Shown here: in pieces, positions 33,439-46,254 of the stretch
How positions within the stretch are numbered: the stretch's first letter is position 1
Layout of the letters: each line of letters opens with the position of its first letter
From: Chlorophyllum brunneum
Lineage: Eukaryota > Basidiomycota > Agaricomycetes > Agaricales > Agaricaceae
NCBI GenBank assembly: GCA_963576785.1
Contig: OY756139.1
Location: 2,852,001-2,916,000, forward strand
Length of the DNA: 64,000 nucleotides
Direction of reading: 5' to 3'
The notes under the pieces: generated by a model
Told to the model about the DNA's origin: nothing
Database searches by the model: none
What the model saw: the letters and a program-made list of their open reading frames with translations, nothing else
Program-made: the position numbers and the translations under genes

Positions 33439-36116
33439 CTACGATGGCGCCAGGTGCTCCAACCCAGAGCTCTGTGACGGCGCTTCCTGGATTGCCTGTA
33501 ATCTCACACCCGTAGACTCATCCGACCGATCTGCAGGTGTTGAAGGTGACGAGGGCTGCGAATGATACGATATCGGTCTTGACTGCGAATATTGTGAGTG
33601 TTGCGATGTCGATTCTGGTCTCGAACTTGGCCCTGTCCCATGCGGGCTATTTGCTGCCGGGCTGGCAGGCTGTGAATCACCTGCGCCAGTACCAAGACTC
33701 ATCATCCCAGTACTAAATGACCACCTTCGTGGTAATAGCGATCCCACAGTGATCGTTCCCGAATCCCTCGAGTATTCACTCGGTAACTCCGAATCGTGAC
33801 CCGTTGACACAGACTCGCTTGGTGAAATAGGATACGGATGTAGGATCTGCGGATCGAGGACGACATTTTGCTCTGGTGTTGGGTTGAGAGGTCTGTTCGC
33901 AGTGATCCTGTCCCACGAGGGTGCGGGTGTAAGACCACTGTCTTTCATAGGGACATGATCACCATCCAACTTCTTTTCTCCTTTTTCCAGCATGGAACCC
34001 TCGGAGGCGTGAGGTGAAGTCGTTGAGGACGCTACTCCCTTGAAATGTCCAGTGGCGACTTGCCGGAGGGGCACGAGTATGTGGTAAACAACCAAATCTA
34101 GTATCAGAATGACGACCGCAACAGCCCAAATAACTGCAACAATGCCACCAATAACTGTCCTCGGGATAGGCTTTACAGCCACACGCTCCACGAAAGCAAT
34201 CAGGAGTCCAGTAGCAACAAGCCTTGTGAGCCCCAAATACGTGCTCAATACATCTCCTCCCCTCGTTTTATGCGGTTTGTAGGCGATTTGGAGCCCAAGC
34301 ACAACGAATTCTGTGATGAACAACAAAATCACTTGGGCAAGTCCATTGGTATTCGCGAAGGAGATGAAAATAGCTTTTAGGAAGGGTACGATGAGAAGTG
34401 TGAGGAAGATGTAATAACGTTCAGGGCGGTACTGCGCATAGAGGGGTCCGAGTGAAGTGAGGTAGGTGGGCGGAGAATGTGAATAGAGTTCGTACGGATC
34501 TTGTAATTTGTGTACGAAACCGATGATAAGGTAAGGTGGATAGGTGAGGAGTACTAGAAATCCGAGGAAGGTGATGACGGAGAAGAGTATGCAGAGCCAT
34601 GAGTCCTTGAGCGTCCATTGGTAAAACCCGAATATCAACAGCGGAAGCAAAAACATAAGTCCCTATCATCACGGCGAAATTTATATTTAGCTGATGGTGC
34701 CCCATGGATTTTCACTGGAGCACTTACCAATCGCACCAACCACGCCTGCACGAACGAAAAATAACCAAACCAAGCCTCTTTTCCCTTCCTTGCACGCACG
34801 CGCCTGATAGCGACGGCAGCGGCATAACCACAAACCAGCAGCGCAAAAGCGATTGCCAGCACGATCAGACAAACGAGGAATGAGGTCATGAACGTATTGG
34901 CAGTGCCAATGTGGATAGAGTTGGCGTAGATTGGTATCCCGGCCTCCAACACATTAGATGAACCAGCAGTGACAGTTTGAACTTCACCCTGAACCGCGGG
35001 TTCCATAGCAAGGTTGGTCCGAAAATTGGAGTATTCCGGCCCCGCCAGTTGTGTCACCCTCAAATTGGCGTTTGAAAGTGTGGTTAAGATACTACCGAGT
35101 TTGCTGGCCCCGCGTCGAATGAAGACTAGGCTCGATGCGGCGGATCTCGTGTGTTGATTGTAAGGGCTTAGTTTCCTGTTGACAAAACCCACAGCCGAGT
35201 TCGAGGTCGAGTTCGCCAATCGTCCACCGGTATGATGTCGCATATTATCGATGGAGTTTTGGAGCGAAGACGGAGATGACGTCGATACCAACCCAGTTGC
35301 CCATGCGAAATTAAGTGTGAACGCGCGGTACAGTGACGGATAATTGATATTCAAGAACGCGCTGCTTGCGATTGCTTGATAAAGATAGAACAGATCCAAG
35401 AATCGAAATGGAGCCAATGAGTCAGGGAACACGGAGTGCACAGCGGCCGAAAGGAATGCTGCAAGTGCAAAAACTGCCGTCACCCATTCCACCGCGGGTT
35501 GGTGCGTAGACCAGCCGTTGGAGAGTGTGGCTTGTACGCAAGCCTTGACGTCGCCTGTGCCAATTTCAGTCAAGGTGAGCTGGGCAAAACCTTCCAAGTC
35601 GGGGATCTTGAATGCAATTCCAGGAATCTTGTTATTTACCCCGAGAGAATCCGGAAGGGACAGGGAGTCTGCCCCTGTAAAGTTGTAGGTGGGGAGAGGA
35701 CATAGGGCACCGCCGAGGACACTACAGAGGTCGATCGTGAAGTTGAGGGGATTCATCCCGTAAGCGTTGAGGAATAGATTCGCAGTGACGTTAACATTTT
35801 CTTTCTGTGGGTGATATGTGAAGGGGTGGAATAATTGAGGATGAACGAGGACGTACGACACTTGCAGCAGAAATGTTAAAGGAGACGGATTGATTACGAG
35901 GAAAGAAGGCAATGTCAAAACGCTGGACAAGAAGGGACTCGGGAGGGTTGCAATAAGTAACGGAAGAGGTGACTGAGGAGAAATGTTTAGTATTAAGGCA
36001 GGGTAGAAGAACCGAAATATGTACGCACAGAGAGCTTCCTCCCTAGAATAAGCAAAAGCCGGAAAGAGAAAGAGCGAGAAAGTAAAGGCTCGCAACCTGG
36101 CGAGGGAAGAGAACAT
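33439..36116 (-). CDS. TRP-like / FLC (flavin carrier) family membrane channel
   Basis: Fungal TRP-like protein with a luminal ML-like domain, related to yeast Flc1-3 and fission yeast Pkd2; these act in calcium handling, cell-wall integrity and possibly FAD transport in ER or plasma membrane. The 834-residue model: signal peptide (MFSSLARLRAFTFSLFLFPA), a Cys-containing N-terminal domain (SSVTYCNPPESLLVQRFDI, ENVNVTANLFLNAYG), then about nine transmembrane segments (for example VCLIVLAIAFALLVCGYAAA, ILFSVITFLGFLVLLTY, QVILLFITEFVVLGLQIAY), and a cytosolic Ser/Pro/Gln-rich tail. Exons: 36029-36116, 35857-35972, 34728-35804, 33439-34662. Phases agree throughout. Assignment to TRP/FLC is confident; the exact paralog is not. 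Confidence 0.88.
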
Positions 36117-36977
36117 GAAGAAAGAGAAAGGTGACGATGCTCTTTCTGCCTGCGGACAATAAGAATTGGCGTCTATGAGCTTAGTTCCAAAAAGGGATAT
36201 GTAGTCATTGTCTTCTTACCGGATGCCAGGGACGATTTGTTCTCTGTGTTCCCCTCGACGATTGGTTGTTATAAAGCCTCTCTAGCGCTGAGGAAGGGAG
36301 AGGAAGGGAGTGAGGAAGATCATAGAGCGGTGCAGTTGGATGAAATACTTGGAGCAGCAGAACCGCAGGCAAGTTTCTCGGCATCCGCTTTCCGTGGCAC
36401 GTGCCTCTCCGTCGCCGATACACGCCTCGTTCTTGCCGCCTATGCCTTCCCCCGATTTAGACTTGTGGTGCGCTCCAGGTCCTGCCAACGTGTAGTTCGT
36501 CTGCTGGATCATGAGCAATGTACCAGCAACACGCGTCAGCCAATCTCCCCGTGTTGCGTCGCACACAAGAGCACCACCTGTAGTTTCCCTCTTATTGTCA
36601 CACTATCCAGAACGGTAGTCCACTGCCTCCAGACTACGCACCACGCTATCCGGGGGTTTCGTAAATACCGTCGACATGTTCTTACCCATTTGAGATCTCA
36701 GTAAATGCCCATATCTCCGTACCCTCGGTGAAAGATGGCACTAAAATATCCGCCTCGAGGCTACATACAGCTTCAATAATCGTCTGCCTCACATGCACTC
36801 TTCAGATAAGCATATATCATGTCTTCGAGAAGCATCCCGGAGGCACAAATCCCAGGTGCAAGAGATAATCTTCGGACCGGTAGACACATTAGCGCCGCAT
36901 CATCCCGCTCCGATCCGCGTCCCCCGGGGCGGTCACCCGAACCCTCAAGTCGGCCCACCACATCCTCCAGGCTTTGA
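36117..36977. promoter_or_regulatory. Divergent intergenic region, TRP channel / J protein
   Basis: 860 bp between two divergent start codons. Frames here (up to 155 codons, plus, 36237-36704) overlap on both strands and have no motif. It should carry both promoters; a small upstream exon of the J-protein gene cannot be excluded. Confidence 0.4.
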
Positions 36978-37790
36978 ATGCACAAACTCGCCTCACCATT
37001 ACAGTCCACAAGTCGTACCTGCCGATGTCGATATCGTGCATCTCGGTCAACAAGAGTTCCCGTCTTCATCATCTCCAAGGGTAGCAAGACCCAGGCAAGC
37101 GGATACGCAACCACATCCTCATCTCAAGCTTCAAATTCGTACCCATATCCCACACACAGAAACCCAACACCTCATCAAATATTCCACCTTCCACCTTCAG
37201 CCACAGAGAGTGACGTTAAAGCTCGGTGTACGTCTTACTACAACATTTTACTCTATCCTACATCCTACAACCTCAAACAGATTTCGACCTTGTTAGGATA
37301 TACCACCCAGACAAATCCACCACTTCTATCTCTCCAGAGCTCGCACGTGAACGTTTCCAAGCCATAACCACCGCATATGACATCCTGCGCGGCAAGAAAC
37401 CCCACCCAAGTGTGAATGCTACCGGTTCTTCAGGTGTACAAAACCGGGGCTACCAAACCACTGCGGCATACCGAGCCGCAAGGAAAAGAAGACAAGAGTT
37501 GTATTCTGGTGGTGCAGTAGATGACAGATGGAAGGACCGGATATTCTTGGGGCTAGCTGCCGCCGTGAGTCCACTTGTGCTTCCTGGCTTCGTTGTCGGA
37601 AGGTCTTATGATGGGCTCTCGCTGTTAGACCGTCGGTGTATTCGTGTTACAGACGTTCACAACACGAAGGGAGGCCATGGCAGACATCATGATGAATGCA
37701 CGGCATACCATTTCTTATAAATCTACCACACCAGAGGTGACCGACGGTTCTAAGAAGCCCACAAAAGACGAAGATCGCCTAAGCGCATAG
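36978..37790 (+). CDS. Mitochondrial J-domain (DnaJ) protein with C-terminal membrane segment
   Basis: Hsp40 co-chaperone resembling yeast Jid1, a mitochondrial inner-membrane J protein. 231 residues: an Arg/Ser-rich presequence (MHKLASPLQSTSRTCRCRYR), then the J domain with FHLPPSATESDVKARYFDLV and the essential HPD in RIYHPDKS, FQAITTAYDILRGKK, a basic linker (AARKRRQELY), and a hydrophobic segment DRIFLGLAAATVGVFVLQTF. Exons: 36978-37227, 37281-37564, 37629-37790. Two details decide the model: a GTACGT donor after CGGT gives ARYFDLV, and a strong GTGAGT donor at 37565 produces the membrane segment; reading through it would end at 37720 without one. Confidence 0.85.
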
Positions 37791-37903
37791 TCTGGTCTTT
37801 CCTCGCCTATCTCAAGAATAACTTACCGCCTTTGTTATGATATCAAGATTTGGGTGTACCAACAAACGTGTCAAGCATACATTATTATATCCTTCCATCT
37901 TTC

Positions 37904-39384
37904 TCATAGATACAACCCAACCCATCCACGCGAATCAATAGAAATCCTATCTGCACCATTCTTATCCCCAGCAAAATGCGTCCACTCCTGGTCACCCTCC
38001 TTTGCATTCTCCAACTTCTTCAACCCTGTCGTCTGTGAATCGCCCACAACCAAATCCACGAGTCCATTAAATCCAGCATCCTTATATGTCAACTTCACTG
38101 GACCGTTCCTCGACGAAATATGCTCGGAGACAATTGGTCTTTTCGCACCCTTGTTCTTGTGGACAAACACCGCCGTCGTTCCAGCACCTGTCGTAGTTTG
38201 GAAGCTTATTGTTTCTGGGTTATCCTTGGCCTTGGGTGGTTCAGGGTATACATCCATATATGTCTTGCCATCTCCCCGCTGCGTCACGATTCTCGCCTCG
38301 TCCACGACCGCTATATCACCAACAATCCATCCACGAATCACCTCCAGAGACATATGATCTGACTTCACAGACGTCGATGCCTGAATCATATTATCCGGAG
38401 TCATCGCAAACAACGACACGAACAATTTCTCCAACTTGATCTTCGCATCTTTGTCAAACTTGAAGTGCGCGAGCGCATGCGAAGCGAGATGTAAGTTCTT
38501 CAATGATGGTGGGACATACATCTTCACATCATATCGCAGACAGAGTTCCGGATGATTGTCTGGAATAACTGGTGTCGCGAGGCTCGAGACACTGTCGTAC
38601 ACATTTCCCGAAGGGTCCTTGTGCGGAAGTTTGAAGATGGACTTTTGTACAAAATCTTGGTTGTTGGAGCGTAAACTTATTTCATACCGGATATTAGGAG
38701 AGTCGGTAGATGCGGATGTGAGGGTGAGTGTACCAACTCCACCACCGTGGATATCGATCCCGTGGTCGAATCGTTCAGGATGCATGGGGACATCGAAGAC
38801 GAGCGTTTCGGTGTTGTTGTAGAAGTATGGAGCATTGAGGCAACCCAGAGATGTACCGAATTCTGGCAACTTTTTGAGGCCTTTCGGGGGTTCCTGTACA
38901 TGAACCCATCGTCAGTTCTTTCGCCTCGTAAAATATAGGAGTCTACACACATGGAACGCCCATACGAGCAACTTATATGCACCAAAAAGGAACGCGAGGA
39001 ACCCAACAACGCCCAACACTTTGAAGAAACGTGTCAAGCTAAATCACAAAGCCCCCACTATCAGCACCCGCGCATTGACAAAGGCGGATGGACTCACTCG
39101 ACGCCACAACACATACACAATTTCTTCTCTTTCTTTCTCCACGAGTTGTCTCTCTCGTCGGCGACCTCAGCCTCCGCAGCGCCCAAAGGTTCATGGCTGA
39201 GTAACCCAACAGAAGCCTCAACATCAGTATCCGCATCTGCCTGGTCCGTGTATCGATTCGCAGGGGTCCTGGTAGAGAGCGAAACACGGCTCTCTGCTGC
39301 TTCGTCCATCTGAACAGGTCTATCTATACCAAAATAATCAGTCGGCCACCCCGTGGAGTAGGGAGAATGGGTGCCCACATTCAT
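37904..39384 (-). CDS. Single-pass membrane protein, unknown function
   Basis: A 454-residue protein without a recognised family. The N-terminal 95 residues are cytosolic-like and acidic; residues about 100-125 form one transmembrane helix (FFKVLGVVGFLAFLFGAYKL); the remainder is a globular, probably luminal or extracellular beta-rich domain (TETLVFDVP, GTLTLTSAS, YEISLRSNN, SDHMSLEVIRGWIVGD). The layout is a type II signal-anchor protein. Exons: 39098-39384, 38951-39038, 37904-38893, phases agree. The start is the ATG at 39384 (MNVGTHSPYS); the frame is open further upstream only from a GTG. Similar adhesin-like or DUF-containing proteins are common in mushrooms, but I cannot name the domain. 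Confidence 0.8.
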
Positions 39385-40203
39385 CTTTTCCCCTCCCAGA
39401 GACCAATGCCCCGACTTTCCCAACGAACGAAGCCATAAGTTATAACCTGGCTGCACTGACGATCAAGAACAGTATGCAAATTGCCTGTGGAAAACCGACA
39501 GAGAGCAAGGATGGAAGATCGTAGTCGTTGGGAGAGAGCGTAATCGGCGGACCACGTAACAAGTCGAAACCCGGGCAAGGGATGGGGCTAGATGCCACAC
39601 TCCAGAATGATGACAACAGTCTATAAGTGTCACACGGGTTTGGCTGATAAAAATAAAGCGCCAGGGAAAAATGTCAAAGCGATGAGAGATTATTGGATGG
39701 ATGAGATGGACGGCCCGTCTCTTGAGAAAGACAGGAGCTGAAGATTGATACAGACCAAAAAATCCTTTTGAAGACCCATAGCGTTTGCATAGATGTTATC
39801 GTATGAAGCATGCTGAGGGTGCTGACAGTTTCGTACACGGTCTTCGGGCGCCGAGTATGTCGGGGCTTCATAAATCATAAGTCAAAGGAGAGTTGAAACT
39901 GAGGGACTGATCCAGGGGTAACCCACACCAATCCGGCATCTCCTATATCCTTTTGTCCATCTCGCTTGACTAGATCACCTGTCGGTGCCGCTTCTTTGTT
40001 ATTTCTCACAAGCTTGTATAAACCTAGTTTCGCAGGGACCATGGGTCGAAAATGTAAGTGAAACGTTCGAGGGCACTCAAAGCGTCAATAGCACAGGAGA
40101 TGGTATATTGATGGTGAATAGCACAGCGATGGACAGAGCTCCCAGATAACGCACAAGTCAGAAACCAATTCCCGCGTTCTCAGTTCCCCACAACGCAGTA
40201 ATC
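39385..40203. other. Intergenic region upstream of membrane-protein gene
   Basis: Contains the promoter of the membrane-protein gene (minus) and the 3' UTR of bleomycin hydrolase (minus). Only short frames without motifs are seen. Confidence 0.4.
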
Positions 40204-42069
40204 TCATGCCAAGGTGCCCTGAGGAAGGAAGCTTGATCAGATTTGGAACCCGTGTCAACTATCGAGAAATATACCATAGGATCCCAAGGCGGTAGCACAA
40301 CCCTCTCCCCAGACTCGTACACGGCCACAAGTTCCTTCGATGCCAGCGCTTTCGGAACCACGACTTGATAGACGAATCTGATCCAAACCCATCAGATCAA
40401 CTCACACTTCAGAAATAAGCTGGTTTCAATACGTACTGTTCGAACCACTTGTCAGTCATGACAAAGTAGCCCTCGTGTCCAGCTGTTTCGCCCCACGAGT
40501 TCTCGACTTTGTAACGTACGGGTTGACCGGCAGAGTCAAGATGAACACCGGAGATGACCATAGCGTGCGTCATCGAAGATTCGCCGATTTGGAGACGCTG
40601 GGCTTTGGTCAGACCGAGTTTGATATCGAATGCGTTCTTCGATTTCGGCATAAGCACTAAGGAAATGGGTAGTAGCCAGACACTCACCTCATACTCGAAC
40701 AACGCAGTGTCCATGATACCGGCAGCAGTGTCCGAGAACTTGCCAACGTCACAGCCGAAAAAGACAGGTTGTCCGGCTTTGACCATCTGCAGCAGGTTAA
40801 GGGGATGTCTCCGTGTAGATCAGTATATTTCCTACCTTTATAACAGTCTTCTTCATATTCTCAATTTCGGTGTTGACATCTGGACTAGCTTTAGGGCCAA
40901 CATCTCCAGAAACGAATGCATATTAACTCACAGAGAATAGGCCGGCCGCCCCAGATATTGCCGAGTTTATCAACAGTGTACAACTTGGAGTACGCGTTTC
41001 GAGGATCATTGATGAGCGAGAAAGACTCGGAAGGCTGCAACGAGATGATGAGGAACCATCCGGCAATGAAAATATGTAACATACGGAATAAGGCTTGGCA
41101 CCAAATTCCTCATAAAACCGCAAAGGTGAACCCTCCCAGCACCCAGCCTTTCCATCCGCATCAATGTAGTCCCAAACAAACTTCTCGGTGGGCCCTGGCG
41201 GAACACCAAGAGTTGCCGTCATGATCGTATGCACGTCCTTAAATAACTCTTCCTTCTTAGCTCTGAGAGTTGCAAGGATGGTGTCTTCCATGACGTGGGC
41301 CTTGCGCAATGACGCAGAGAGATCACGTAGGATTAAACCATGCTCTCGCAGCTTGGTCTTCAGGAGATTGTTGAGAGGAGCAGAGAGAGAGGAGTGTGTG
41401 GATTCGGGGTAGAGGGACTGGGGAACGATGCCATAATTTTCGATGATGTTGACCACCATGTCCCATTGACCGCCATCGGAAATGAGATCACCAGAGAGGT
41501 GGTTAATAAGTCGGTCGTCAACAGGAAGTTCGGCATGTTCTATCATGAGCTCAAGGTAGTAGTTTGCTTTGTTAAGTTTGTCCCAGAAGAACAGATAGGA
41601 CTAAGTAATCGTTAACTCTGTGGGATCGTCCGGAGGGAAGTAGAACTTCACTGACCTGGGAGAGTTGGAAGTCCTTGAGCTTGAGCTTTTTCATAATATT
41701 GTACCGGAGGACATTAGTGGTGGCGAAAAGCCAGCATCGACCGCTGCTTTTCTGGTTCGTGACAGGTCCGGTCTTGAAGTCAATGACATTATTGAAGACG
41801 TGTTGGTCTGCAACCTTTGCAGTACGTGAAATCAACGCAGTTCGAACATCCGAGTGCGAAAGGATAGTCCTTGCGAGCTGGACTTTGGAATTGCCAGCAG
41901 CAGCAGTTTCCCAAGAAGCTACTTGGTCGAGGGTCAGCTGGCCAGTGCTTGAGAGGGGCACTGCAACCAAAGCACCAGCTTCGTTGAGCTCGCTGGATGT
42001 CCTTTTTTTCTCGTCAAAGGTAGCAGTGTTAGTGGGTGTGCGAATTTTCGAAGATTGAGTGTTGCCCAT
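40204..42069 (-). CDS. BLH1: Bleomycin hydrolase-type cysteine aminopeptidase
   Basis: Papain-fold peptidase of family C1B (yeast Lap3/Blh1), a cytosolic hexameric aminopeptidase and homocysteine thiolactonase. The catalytic triad is visible: Cys in TNQKSSGRCWLFATTN, His in MTHAMVISG, Asn in VENSWGE. Other family motifs are NHLSGDLISDGGQWDMVVN, GIVPQSLYPES, FFGCDVGKFSD and the C-terminal LPPWDPMGTLA, whose last residues normally sit in the active site and are auto-trimmed. The N-terminus MGNTQSSK looks like an N-myristoylation signal. The last intron joins DPM to GTLA and the stop is TGA at 40204-40206; reading on through the intron would lose the conserved tail. About seven exons. It is divergent from the paraoxonase-like gene. 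Confidence 0.92.
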
Positions 42070-42939
42070 GGTTGCGGTTAAGGCGAAAGTCAGCTGCGGA
42101 AGGGTATGGGGGAAACGCGTTTAATAGGCCGTGCTAAGTCGGCTAGATACGGTCATGCGTAACACATGTTCGGTTCGCTGGAGGACGAACACCCTATCGT
42201 CCCAAGATAGCTGTCAGCGCCCACATGGTGACACCCCGAATGGTCCGTCAGGAGCCGATTATTCATGAAAAGCATATGAACTGTAACGAAATTATCTTCA
42301 GAACATGGCGATGATGGAAGTTAGGGGATTCAATGCTGTGATATCATGTCCCACATCCAAGCCTGCCACGTTACTCCAGAACCAACTTCATCTCTCCCAT
42401 GGTAAATACCTTTGGACCTGTTGCATAGAAGAATTCTGAACTAATCCGAACACTCGACACCAGGATAGGCTGCATGTACCAGGAGGTGCACACCTCCGTT
42501 TCTTCTACTGTCTTTTGACATTCCAATTCTGCCCGGGAAGCTGATAACCGGAACTTAGTATCACCAGCCGACCCTAACCTCAGTGTAGGGTCATATCTCA
42601 CGCAGTCACCGACAAGCTCATATCCTCTGAATGGATCCTGGTGTGGCCACAGGACGTACTACCCGCAGTGTACATAAAACTTTCGAGAGTCCAGATCTCA
42701 AGCCAGCGCGGAGAGGACGTACTAGCCGATGGCTAAGGCAAAACATGTCCTGGAATATTCCTGCCACCTTACACCGTGTTTGACCTGCAGGACTTAATTG
42801 ATTTGGCGACTCCCAGGCCCACCGCAAAAGCTCCACGCAAACTAGGGTTAGCGTGCCTTTTTAAACAAATACAAGCAGTTTTCCTGTCGCACAGGCCTCC
42901 ACTTGTTCGTCTTCGAGTTACGTCTCCGCCCAGGGAGCA
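42070..42939. promoter_or_regulatory. Divergent intergenic region, BLH1 / paraoxonase-like gene
   Basis: 870 bp between divergent start codons. Short minus-strand frames (42371-42601, 42618-42836) have no motif. TTTTTAAACAAA near 42860 is the only AT-rich core-promoter candidate close to the plus-strand gene. Confidence 0.4.
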
Positions 42940-44455
42940 ATGTCACGAATAGCCCTCAATGTTCTCGTCCTCCTGGTTGCTGTCGCAGCCGGTGTATACC
43001 AGTTCTACGTCAAGGATGTCTTATTTACTGTGGGTTTTAACCGCATCGTCGAGTCCATCGGCAACAAGAATTGCCAGAAAGTACCTGAGCTTCGAGCTTG
43101 TGAGAGTAAGCGCCTCCTTATCTTCCGTCCCTGTGTCTCTGATAGACCTACTATCATTCAATAGAAATGATTCTCCATGAACCCTCCGGTCACCTCTATC
43201 TAGCATGCTCAGAACCTCAACGTCGTGTCCAATGGCTCCCTGCGACGGTTCGTCTAAACACCGCTGGTGCCTCCCAAGACTATGTTGCAATATACGATCC
43301 CAAAACCCAGAAACTCACCAAGCTCAAGTTTTCTGGACTCGATGATCATCTGGGCTTTTCATCACATGGAATGGATGTCATTCCTTCCGCATCAGACCCA
43401 TCTGAAATATTTGTGTATCTCGTCAATCATAGGCCACCTGCCGCAGGGCTGGATGCTAAGCAACACGGCGCCGCTTCCGTGTTGGAAATCTTTAAACACA
43501 AGTCAGGCACTGACAAGCTAACGCACATCAAGACGTTCAACGATCCCCTCATTATCTCACCGAATGACGTCGTAGGTTCGGACGATGGTGAAAATATATT
43601 CTTCACCAACGACAGTGGCCAAAAGCTCGGCTTTGTGAGTACCTTTAGCAAATACAACATCCATTTTTCAACTCAACTCTCCGTATCCAACAGGGCAGGG
43701 CACTTGATTCATACCTCAGGCGCAAACGGACCTCTGTCGTCTACTGCCATGTCAAAGAAGGCTGTAAATACGCTGCTCAAGGGATGATTGGCAATAATGG
43801 AATTGCACGCGCGGGCAATGGCACGTTCTACGTCGCCAGCAGTGTGATCGGGCAACTCACGGTCCTTGAACAACAATCTGACAATACACTCGTCGTCACA
43901 GATACCATCAGAACCGGTACGTCTTCCTCTCATCTCCCAGATCCATCTGGACTTTGATCACTGACAGCTTATACCCCCTGCAGATCGCGGGATGGATAAT
44001 CTGTCTATCGATTCCGAAGGCCACGTCTGGGCTGCAGGTGATGCCCCTCATATTATCATCTCTTCTTGTCCCTTGCTGAAATGAAATCGGATTCACAGCC
44101 TTCCCGAAAATCCTGAAAGTCGTCCATGATCACTTCGATGATCCTCGCGTAGCTGCTCCATCCTCTGCGCTCCGCTTCTCCATCAACACTGGCCCTAACG
44201 CATTCTATGGTGAGAAGTTCAAGGTTGACAAGGTGAGGGCCACAGGTCTCTCAACTCGTGGAGATGCTAAATTTCTTTTGTTTCTAGCCTTTCGAAGATG
44301 ATGGCCATGTTGCATCCGGAATCACGAGCGTTGTCTATGATACCCGACACAAGAAGCTATTCCTCCACGGTGAGAGGCATTGATTTCGATGCCCGAACGT
44401 AGTTAACATTTCCTTAGGAATCAGCGCGTCCCATCTCACCATATGCAACATATGA
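42940..44455 (+). CDS. Serum paraoxonase/arylesterase-like calcium-dependent hydrolase
   Basis: Six-bladed beta-propeller hydrolase of the paraoxonase (arylesterase) family, which cleaves lactones and aryl esters with bound calcium. The N-terminus MSRIALNVLVLLVAVAAGVY is a hydrophobic signal anchor as in animal PON proteins. Family motifs: SSHGMDVIPS, EIFVYLVNH, SPNDVVGSDDGENIFFTND (calcium-ligand region), NGIARAGNGTFYVAS, MDNLSIDSEGHVWAA. Exons: 42940-43105, 43165-43634, 43694-43916, 43984-44037, 44099-44232, 44288-44369, 44418-44455; total 388 residues with consistent phases. It is expected to be membrane-tethered with the propeller in the secretory lumen. Substrate is unknown. Confidence 0.88.
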
Positions 44456-44735
44456 GCGAATTCTGCGGCTTATGCGCGTGTATGTTATTTGAGGATTTTG
44501 GAACAATTGCGAAATTGTAGGATTACTGTTGTATTTGGAACATTTCAAAATATCAGCTCAGCTTGAATTCACGGATCATGGATTGGCTGAATTACTTCAT
44601 ATTGTGCAAAAGGAAATGATCGCCATGGTAGATATGAGGAAAGGGACATGTGCCATAATTTTTGGCATAATACAGCACAGGCGCATACTGAGATGTCAAT
44701 AAGCTACCGCGCACCCAGGTGAGGGGTGATGCGCG

Positions 44736-45749
44736 TTAATCCCAGCCGCTTGTGCCAGCGCCAGTTTGACCGTCCGCCGCCCAGTTGGTGCTGCTTGGCT
44801 CCGCTGCCCAGTCGGAGGTTGGAGGGGGGTCCGCAGACCAGTCGAGGGCTCCACCTGTAAAGAATGTCGTCAATAGAAGACCTCGACAATTATGAAGAGA
44901 GACTGCACTTGCCTGCTTCGACCAAGGTGGGGTTGATGGCACCAGCCTGGTGTCCACCACCGACGTCCCACTCAGCGGGAGCGGCAGCCTCCTCACCAGC
45001 AGTGCCGGTAGCTTTAGCCGCCGCTTCCTCCTGCTGTTGCTTCTCAACCTCCTCAGGGTCCCTGTAAAAGAACATGTCGACCATGACATTCCAGCCATCT
45101 GGTGTTCTAGGGATTGTGCCACGGAGTCTCAAAACTTCACGAGCCAGTAACCACCAGATGAGACCGATTGAATGCTTGGTCTTGTTGTTTGTGGGGATAG
45201 CAACATCGACGAACTTGAGAGGAGCATCTGTGTCGCAGAGGGCGATAACGGGAATGTTGACATATGACGCCTCACGGATGGCTTGGTGGTCCACGCGGGG
45301 GTCGGTGACAATGATAAGTCGGGGCTCCTTGAACGAACGGGTGATGTAGTTAGTAAAGGAACCGGGGGTGAAACGACCGGCAATGGCTTGGGCACCGGTG
45401 TTGGCGGCGAATTTCAGGACGGCACGATGGCCGTAGGGACGTGCAGAGATAACACAAACGTCGTTGGGGTTCTCAATGGCAGCGATGATACGAGCAGCAA
45501 AAACGAGCTTTTCCCAGGTCTTGCCAATGTTGAGGATGTGGATACCTGTTGAAATCGGTGTCTTTGATAAGAAAGTCTGCACCGCAATTTATGAGGTACA
45601 AGAGGAGATGTACCATCGGCCCTCCTCTTCCAGACGTATGGCTCCATCTGCTTGTCACAATTTTTTGTACCAATATGGCATTGTGCAGCCAGCAAGAGCT
45701 GGATCTCCTCCTCGGTAGCACTCAGTACGGACGGTAGTTTTGAGGCCAT
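44736..45749 (-). CDS. RPS0: 40S ribosomal protein S0 (uS2)
   Basis: Small-subunit protein uS2, at the head-body junction of the 40S. The 295-residue model starts [20 protein letters not shown], with [86 protein letters not shown], and the typical C-terminal repeats DWSADPP, DWAAEPS, NWAADG. Exons: 45614-45749, 44913-45545, 44736-44854. The second intron (44855-44912) starts with GCAAGT, a textbook GC-AG donor, and no GT donor would keep the frame. Confidence 0.96.
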
Positions 45750-46254
45750 GTTGTATGAATACCTGGATGTAGGTACGACTGGGTCAGCATCCGAGATGAG
45801 TTGAGCACATCCATCCCAGAACATGGACGAATCGGCTCGTTTTTGCGACCAGGGCGTTGTACATGACGGAGGGAACGTACCGTGAAGCTCTTGCTAGCCT
45901 GAGGTCGGCGTCAACGACGTTCACGGGCGGTTTTTGATGACTCGGCTGTGGCGAATGTTGTCCACACAAGTTTGCCAATCTGGGTCAACCTCGGTTCCCA
46001 CGCTCTCTTGATCTATACCGTCGTCGCCGAACACACGGTGTCACGCTTCTTGAGTTCTACGAACTGGTGTTCAGCGATGCCCACGTACGTTTCTGCGATT
46101 TATTGGGCGAAATAATGTGCGAAAGCTACTTATACATAAATTGTGGTCAGTAATACACACGATTGCATGGCTATGATACAAATGATACGAGTGGGACGTG
46201 AAGAGTGTTCCTGGGGACGTCCCGCATTAACAGGGTTCTACAAGCACCTCACCA
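45750..46254. promoter_or_regulatory. RPS0 promoter region
   Basis: 500 bp upstream of the ribosomal-protein gene and downstream of the DUF6533-type gene (both minus). No gene is supportable. A highly expressed promoter is expected here, but I do not recognise a specific motif. Confidence 0.4.
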
